A stretch of DNA of 64,000 nucleotides from Opitutaceae bacterium (lineage in GTDB: Bacteria; Verrucomicrobiota; Verrucomicrobiia; Opitutales; Opitutaceae), in the NCBI GenBank assembly GCA_024233285.1, contig JACKPU010000002.1, forward strand, positions 124,001 through 188,000, in the 5' to 3' direction. The notes below the pieces were generated by a model. That model saw only the letters and a program-made list of their open reading frames with translations. It made no database searches and had not been told where the DNA came from. Of this stretch, positions 60,302-64,000 are shown in pieces. The position numbers and the translations under genes were made by a program. How positions within the stretch are numbered: position 1 is the stretch's first letter; every line of letters begins with the position of its first letter.

Positions 60302-61679
60302 ACCACCCTGCAAACACGTCGGCATAAAGCGCGCGTTCCGCCGGGGTGAGAAGCTCCCGCCATTTGGAGATGCTGAATCCGGCGTTGTCGCCGAAGTCGG
60401 CCAGCGATTCGTCGTAATGGAAAGCGGCGTTGCCGGTCAGCGTGATTGTATTGCCGACGACGGAACCCATGACGTTGCCGTTGCCGTTGATTTTGACGTC
60501 GGCATTCGGCGCGTAAACCACGGCACGCAAGTCGCCGTTGCCGGCGATGTGGAGAAGCTGGGCGCCGATGGTGGGATTGGTGCCCCAGAATCGCGCGGTC
60601 ATCGGCTGGACATTGGCGTTGGCCAGTCCTTTGCCGGCCACCTTGACGTCGCCCTCGGCGTAGAGGGTGAGACTCGAACCGTCGGGAATGATGAGTTTGG
60701 CATTCCCGGTCATGCTGAGGGCGCTGGCCCCGGACGGGGCGGTGAGCACCAAGGTGACATCGCCGAGGATGGTGAGGGTTTGATTGCCGCTGAGGCTGAT
60801 GGAGTGCGTGCGCCATTTCGTGACCACGCCGGGCAGGCCGAGCACGGCGCCGACCGTGGGAATCGTGATGCCGTCGGTCGGTGCGGCGATGGTTTGAAAC
60901 TCTGCGTTGAAATCCGTGGCGATGCGGCTCGTGTCGATCGACACCCCGTCAGGCGTATCGGCTCCGCGGATGGAGCCGTTGACACCGACCTGGGGTTGCG
61001 CGCCGCCGGTGAACACGTAGCCCCAAATGTCGGCTTGGTTGATCAGTGCGGCGGTGTTGTCCACTTCGTTGCTGGCCACGGTGCCCTCGTCGTTGCGCAC
61101 GTCCTCACTGTATTCGATCGGCGCGGTGGTCGGATCGCCGTCGGGATCGGAGTTCCAACTGTCCACGCTGGTGTTGTTACCGTTGAACGTGATCGATTTG
61201 CGCGCAACGAGCCCGTTGGCGAACCAACTGCGTTTTTGCAGCGTCAATTCCATCATGCGCGTGACCGGCGCGCCGGTGGCGGGATTGACCGAGGCGAGGA
61301 CGACGATTTTCGGCGCGTCGCCGGCCGCCGGGGCGGTGTTGCCGACGTAGGCCTTGACCCAGCCGGTGGTATTGGCGGTGAAATCGAAATCGGAGAACTT
61401 GCGCCAGGCGGCGCTGCCGCTGGTGCTCCAACCAGTCCACGCATTAGCCTGGCCTTCGGCGGCGCGATTGAAGGACCAGAGCGCCTCCTCCGCACCGGCC
61501 TCGACAAGATTGATGGCGGCGTAACCTTGGAAAGAGCGGAAGGCCTGTCGCGCGGAGTTGAGATTCAGATTGAGGTAACTGCCCAGCATCAGCGCGATCA
61601 CCGCGGCCATCAGCATTGCCACGATGAGCATGGCGCCGCGCCGGTCGCGCCAACGGGAAACTGGAAGTGGGCGGGGCAT
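60300..61679 (-). CDS. PilX-like pilus assembly protein with DUF7305-type C-terminus (module B)
   Basis: 459 residues from the ATG at 61679, overlapping the PilW-like stop by one base (TGATG). N-terminus MPRPLPVSRWRDRRGAMLIV and a hydrophobic helix VAMLMAAVIALMLGSYLNLN. The rest is beta-rich with SFNGNNTSVDSWNSDPDGD-like blocks, then YAPNADVKINGNGNVMGSVV and TGNAAFHYDESLADFGDNAG. Clear paralogue of 57821-59170; the two share order of motifs but have diverged in loops. Probably exported and part of a pilus-like structure. Confidence 0.72.
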   Translation of the reverse strand: MPRPLPVSRWRDRRGAMLIVAMLMAAVIALMLGSYLNLNLNSARQAFRSFQGYAAINLVEAGAEEALWSFNRAAEGQANAWTGWSTSGSAAWRKFSDFDFTANTTGWVKAYVGNTAPAAGDAPKIVVLASVNPATGAPVTRMMELTLQKRSWFANGLVARKSITFNGNNTSVDSWNSDPDGDPTTAPIEYSEDVRNDEGTVASNEVDNTAALINQADIWGYVFTGGAQPQVGVNGSIRGADTPDGVSIDTSRIATDFNAEFQTIAAPTDGITIPTVGAVLGLPGVVTKWRTHSISLSGNQTLTILGDVTLVLTAPSGASALSMTGNAKLIIPDGSSLTLYAEGDVKVAGKGLANANVQPMTARFWGTNPTIGAQLLHIAGNGDLRAVVYAPNADVKINGNGNVMGSVVGNTITLTGNAAFHYDESLADFGDNAGFSISKWRELLTPAERALYADVFAGW

Positions 61680-62278
61680 CAATTGGTGACGCGCTTGTTG
61701 CGCAGCAGGTAGCGTGCGGAGCGGCTGGCCTGGGTGGTGGTGCCGACAGTGTTGGCCGAGCGCGACGCGGTCAGGTTGATCTGGATGAGCTTTGTTTCGA
61801 GATCGTTCGCGGCGGTGTTGTCGGTCACGCCGTTGACGTCGAGTTTGTAGCGGGCGAAGGCAAAGCCGGGGTCGACATTGCGCACGAGCACGCGGCGCGG
61901 TTGCGCGGAGTTGGCCGGGCCGGTTACGCGGTAGAAGCAACCCGCGGTTTCGCCAGTGGAGGCGGGATCGTAAGCATAGGTGACCAGGGCAGAACCGTTG
62001 CCTGCCGTGGGGAGATAAAGCGTAATGCTCTGCGGGCCGTTCCAAGTGATGTTTTTGGCCATGCGCGCGTCGTTGGCAAAGGTGTCGAGGCCGCGGCGCA
62101 GCTGGGCCTCCATTTCGCTGTAGCCGCTGGAACTGAAACCGGCGCGACCGATGAACAGAAACGCACTGAGCACGCCCGTGAGCACAAGCGTGGAGATGCC
62201 CGTCGCCACCATGACTTCGACGAGTGAAAAACCAGCGCGACCGCGCCGGGAATCAATGCGCGGTGTAGTAGTAGTCAT
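61679..62278 (-). CDS. PilW-like prepilin (module B)
   Basis: 199 residues. Prepilin signal RRGRAGFSLVEVMVATGIST with cleavage after Gly16 and Glu at +5. The C-terminal part includes NVDPGFAFARYKLDVNGVTD and ends ARYLLRNKRVTN, like ARYILRNKSVSA of the module A paralogue. It overlaps the RR-prepilin fusion gene by 26 bp, the same overlap length as in module A, which supports descent by duplication of the whole block. Confidence 0.82.
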   Translation of the reverse strand: MTTTTPRIDSRRGRAGFSLVEVMVATGISTLVLTGVLSAFLFIGRAGFSSSGYSEMEAQLRRGLDTFANDARMAKNITWNGPQSITLYLPTAGNGSALVTYAYDPASTGETAGCFYRVTGPANSAQPRRVLVRNVDPGFAFARYKLDVNGVTDNTAANDLETKLIQINLTASRSANTVGTTTQASRSARYLLRNKRVTN

Positions 62279-63362
62279 AGAGTCCGGTCTTGCTGTAACG
62301 GGTGATGAAGCGCGCGGTGTGCGGGCGGCCGTCGAAGCCCTGCCAGTTCGAAATAAGCGTGATCTCCTTCATGCCCGACTTGAGATCGCTGATGACGCGC
62401 TTGCAGGTGAAAACGGTGCGTGCGGAGGTTTGCGTATCGTCGGTTGATACCACCGTTTCACCTGCGTCTTGCAGCGATTGCAACTGGGACCAGCTTTTCA
62501 GCCGCAGCCGTTCGAGTTCACTCTGCATGACCTGCGCGGCGTAGGAGTAATTGCGCGCCGAGTCCACGGCGAGCAGCCCGCGTTGCAGCGTCGTGATCGC
62601 AGTGGTGATGCCGAGCACCATGACGATCGAGGCCATCATGACTTCGACGAGACTGAAACCGCCGCGGCGCCGAAACGGGGTGTTGCTGCCGCGGGTGGCC
62701 GGGTGGCCCTGTGCCTCGGTGTTTTGCACGTAGATGGCGGCGGCTTGGGCGCGGCGCCTTACATGCAGTTTTTCGAAGACGTTGATCAGGTAATTCTTGA
62801 CCGTGTTTTCGCTGAGATTGAGCCGCGCGCCGACTTCCTTGTTGGTGAGGCCCTCGGCGACGAGTGCCAGCACGCGGTTTTCCTGCGGGGACAATATGGC
62901 CAAATCATCGCTGGCGCCGGCCCCGCCGCCGCTGCGCATGAGCTTGAGCACGCGCTCGGTGACATCGGGCGCGAGAATGGACTGGCCGGAGGCGACATCG
63001 ATGATCGCCTGAACCAAGCCGGCCGGGTCGATTTCCTTCATCAGATAGCCGTGCGCGCCGGCGGCGACGGCCTCGTAAACAAAGGTGTCGGTCGAGTGCG
63101 AAGTGAGAATGAGCACGCGGGTGCGGGGGTGCCGCTCCAGCATGCTGCGGCACGTTTCGAATCCGGTGCCGTCGGGCAGCCGGATGTCGAGGAGAACGAC
63201 GTCCGGGCGATGTTGATCACAGGCGGAAATGGCCTCGGCATTGGTGGCCGCCTCGGCGACCACTTCGATGGCGGGATTGGTGGCGGTGGCGACGACGGCG
63301 CGGATGCCATTGCGCACCAAGGCACTGTCCTCGACGATGAGTATGCGGATCGGAGCGGGCAT
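62253..63362 (-). CDS. fusion of NarL/FixJ response regulator and PilV-like prepilin
   Basis: 369 residues from the ATG at 63362 in one uninterrupted frame. Residues about 5-122 are a receiver domain with the phospho-Asp59 in DVVLLDIRLPDG and the Lys in GYLMKEIDPAG. Residues about 157-212 are a LuxR-type helix-turn-helix: LSPQENRVLALVAEGLTNKE, NLSENTVKNYLINVFEKLHV. After only about 23 residues (NTEAQGHPATRGSNTPFRRR) comes a canonical prepilin site, G235-F236SLVE240, a transmembrane helix and a pilin body ending TGLYDYYYTAH, homologous to 59711-60181. No ATG exists for a separate prepilin; a GTG at 62729 (Val212) is the only internal start candidate. The kinase gene is 2 bp upstream. Cleavage by prepilin peptidase would release the regulator. 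Confidence 0.85.
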   Translation of the reverse strand: MPAPIRILIVEDSALVRNGIRAVVATATNPAIEVVAEAATNAEAISACDQHRPDVVLLDIRLPDGTGFETCRSMLERHPRTRVLILTSHSTDTFVYEAVAAGAHGYLMKEIDPAGLVQAIIDVASGQSILAPDVTERVLKLMRSGGGAGASDDLAILSPQENRVLALVAEGLTNKEVGARLNLSENTVKNYLINVFEKLHVRRRAQAAAIYVQNTEAQGHPATRGSNTPFRRRGGFSLVEVMMASIVMVLGITTAITTLQRGLLAVDSARNYSYAAQVMQSELERLRLKSWSQLQSLQDAGETVVSTDDTQTSARTVFTCKRVISDLKSGMKEITLISNWQGFDGRPHTARFITRYSKTGLYDYYYTAH

Positions 63363-63364
63363 GC

Positions 63365-64000
63365 TTAGAGGATGGGGTTGAGGTGGAAGGTGAGTTTCAG
63401 GCTGACGCCGTGACCGGGTCGCGCATCGAAAGCCAGCCGTGCGCCCATGTCCTGGGCGCGGCCGGAGAGGTTGGCCAAGCCGCGACCCTGATGATGCGGG
63501 GCCTTGGGATCGAATCCGACGCCGTTGTCGCGAATGACGAACACAAGCGTGTCGGCGACGGCCTTGAGGGAAACCGTGATCAACGTGGCCTGACCGTGGC
63601 GCAGCGCATTGCTGACGGCCTCGCGGGTGATCTGCAGGATGTTGGCCCGTTGTGAGAGCGTGAGCCGCTGGGCGACGGCATCGTCGATCTCGCATGCGGT
63701 TTCGACGCCCGAGGTTGCCAGCACGCTGGCCACGGCTTGGGCGAAGGTTTGTTGGTTGAGCGCCTCGGGTTCGAGACCGGTGATGAAGTTGCGCAGATCG
63801 AGGATGGTTTCGTTGAGGGCGTCGCGGCTCTCTTCGAGTTTTGCGGTGATGTCAGACTGATCGGCGTGCAGCCGGTTCTTGACCAAGCTGAGACTCATGC
63901 CGGTGGCGTAGAGCGATTGGATCACGCTGTCGTGCAGGTCGCGGCCGAGCCGGATGCGTTCTTCCAAGGCGCGTTGCAGATTGGTCTCGCTTTCGTGGAG
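63365..64000 (-). CDS. NarL-type sensor histidine kinase, C-terminal part (partial)
   Basis: The frame is open to the window edge, so the sensor part is missing; 211 residues are visible. The HisKA_3 dimerisation motif is RIRLGRDLHDSVIQSLYATG with the phospho-His. The ATPase domain has ITREAVSNALRHGQATLITV (N box) and VIRDNGVGFDPKAPHHQGRG (D/G1 box), then GLANLSGRAQDMGARLAF. This kinase type pairs with NarL/LuxR response regulators, and the next gene, 2 bp away, encodes one fused to a prepilin. What it senses cannot be seen. Confidence 0.92.
   Translation of the reverse strand, partial: LHESETNLQRALEERIRLGRDLHDSVIQSLYATGMSLSLVKNRLHADQSDITAKLEESRDALNETILDLRNFITGLEPEALNQQTFAQAVASVLATSGVETACEIDDAVAQRLTLSQRANILQITREAVSNALRHGQATLITVSLKAVADTLVFVIRDNGVGFDPKAPHHQGRGLANLSGRAQDMGARLAFDARPGHGVSLKLTFHLNPIL

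Noticed and set aside
60302..62045. 581-codon version of the module B PilX-like gene
   Set aside because: The extra N-terminal part is antisense-like Arg-rich sequence inside the PilW-like gene; the ATG at 61679 fits the paralogue.

Overview
This is a GC-rich bacterial chromosome window with dense coding, short intergenic gaps and many operons. No stretch longer than about 300 bases lacks a gene. Gene content suggests a Verrucomicrobiota member, probably Opitutales/Opitutaceae. The pointers are sulfatases, an arabinose-isomerase-like enzyme next to rhamnose mutarotase, an exosortase fused to EpsI, both RNase Y and RNase E/G, paired PilX/PilW/PilV-like modules, and a class A RNase P RNA. This placement is inference from gene content, not from a phylogeny. 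No tRNA, rRNA, CRISPR array, prophage or complete insertion sequence was seen.

Region 1 (1-15.5 kb) is mainly sulfur assimilation. An Rrf2 regulator, cysK and cysE read leftward. Further on, cysI, cysH, a GxxExxY gene, cysD and cysN read leftward, and the siroheme genes cobA and a CbiX-like chelatase read rightward from a shared 54-bp promoter gap. Together they take sulfate through adenylylsulfate, sulfite and sulfide to cysteine. No sulfate transporter, APS kinase or precorrin-2 dehydrogenase is present here. Between the two blocks lie a sugar-isomerase/rhamnose-mutarotase pair, a membrane protein, a frameshifted SGNH hydrolase pseudogene, a PHP-domain protein and a nitrilase-GDPD fusion.

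Region 2 (15.5-32.3 kb) is accessory catabolism and cell-surface functions. It holds an esterase, a phytanoyl-CoA dioxygenase-family protein, two sulfatases and a GxGYxYP-like secreted protein. It also holds a three-gene secreted cluster: a small exported protein, a matrixin-like metalloprotease with a Gly-rich C-terminal anchor, and a rhombosortase. A metallopeptidase/ATP-grasp pair, a class III aminotransferase and an AAA ATPase complete it.

Region 3 (32.3-48.7 kb) is envelope biogenesis and RNA metabolism: RNase E/G, RodA, O-antigen ligase, a flippase, three glycosyltransferases, exosortase-EpsI, RNase Y, QueF, a HisN-like phosphatase, an exonuclease, a WecG-type glycosyltransferase, a HAD phosphatase and a GNAT acetyltransferase. 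Region 4 (48.7-57.8 kb) is housekeeping: oligoendopeptidase F, a PTS IIA protein, gyrB-gyrA, a zinc-ribbon protein and rnpB.

Region 5 (57.8-64 kb) holds two paralogous leftward pilin modules, each PilV-like, PilW-like and PilX-like. In the promoter-proximal module the PilV-like prepilin is fused in frame to the C-terminus of a NarL-type response regulator, and the cognate histidine kinase sits 2 bp upstream. This fusion, the rhombosortase/protease pair and a REPIN-like repeat found only between convergent gene ends are the most interesting signals.
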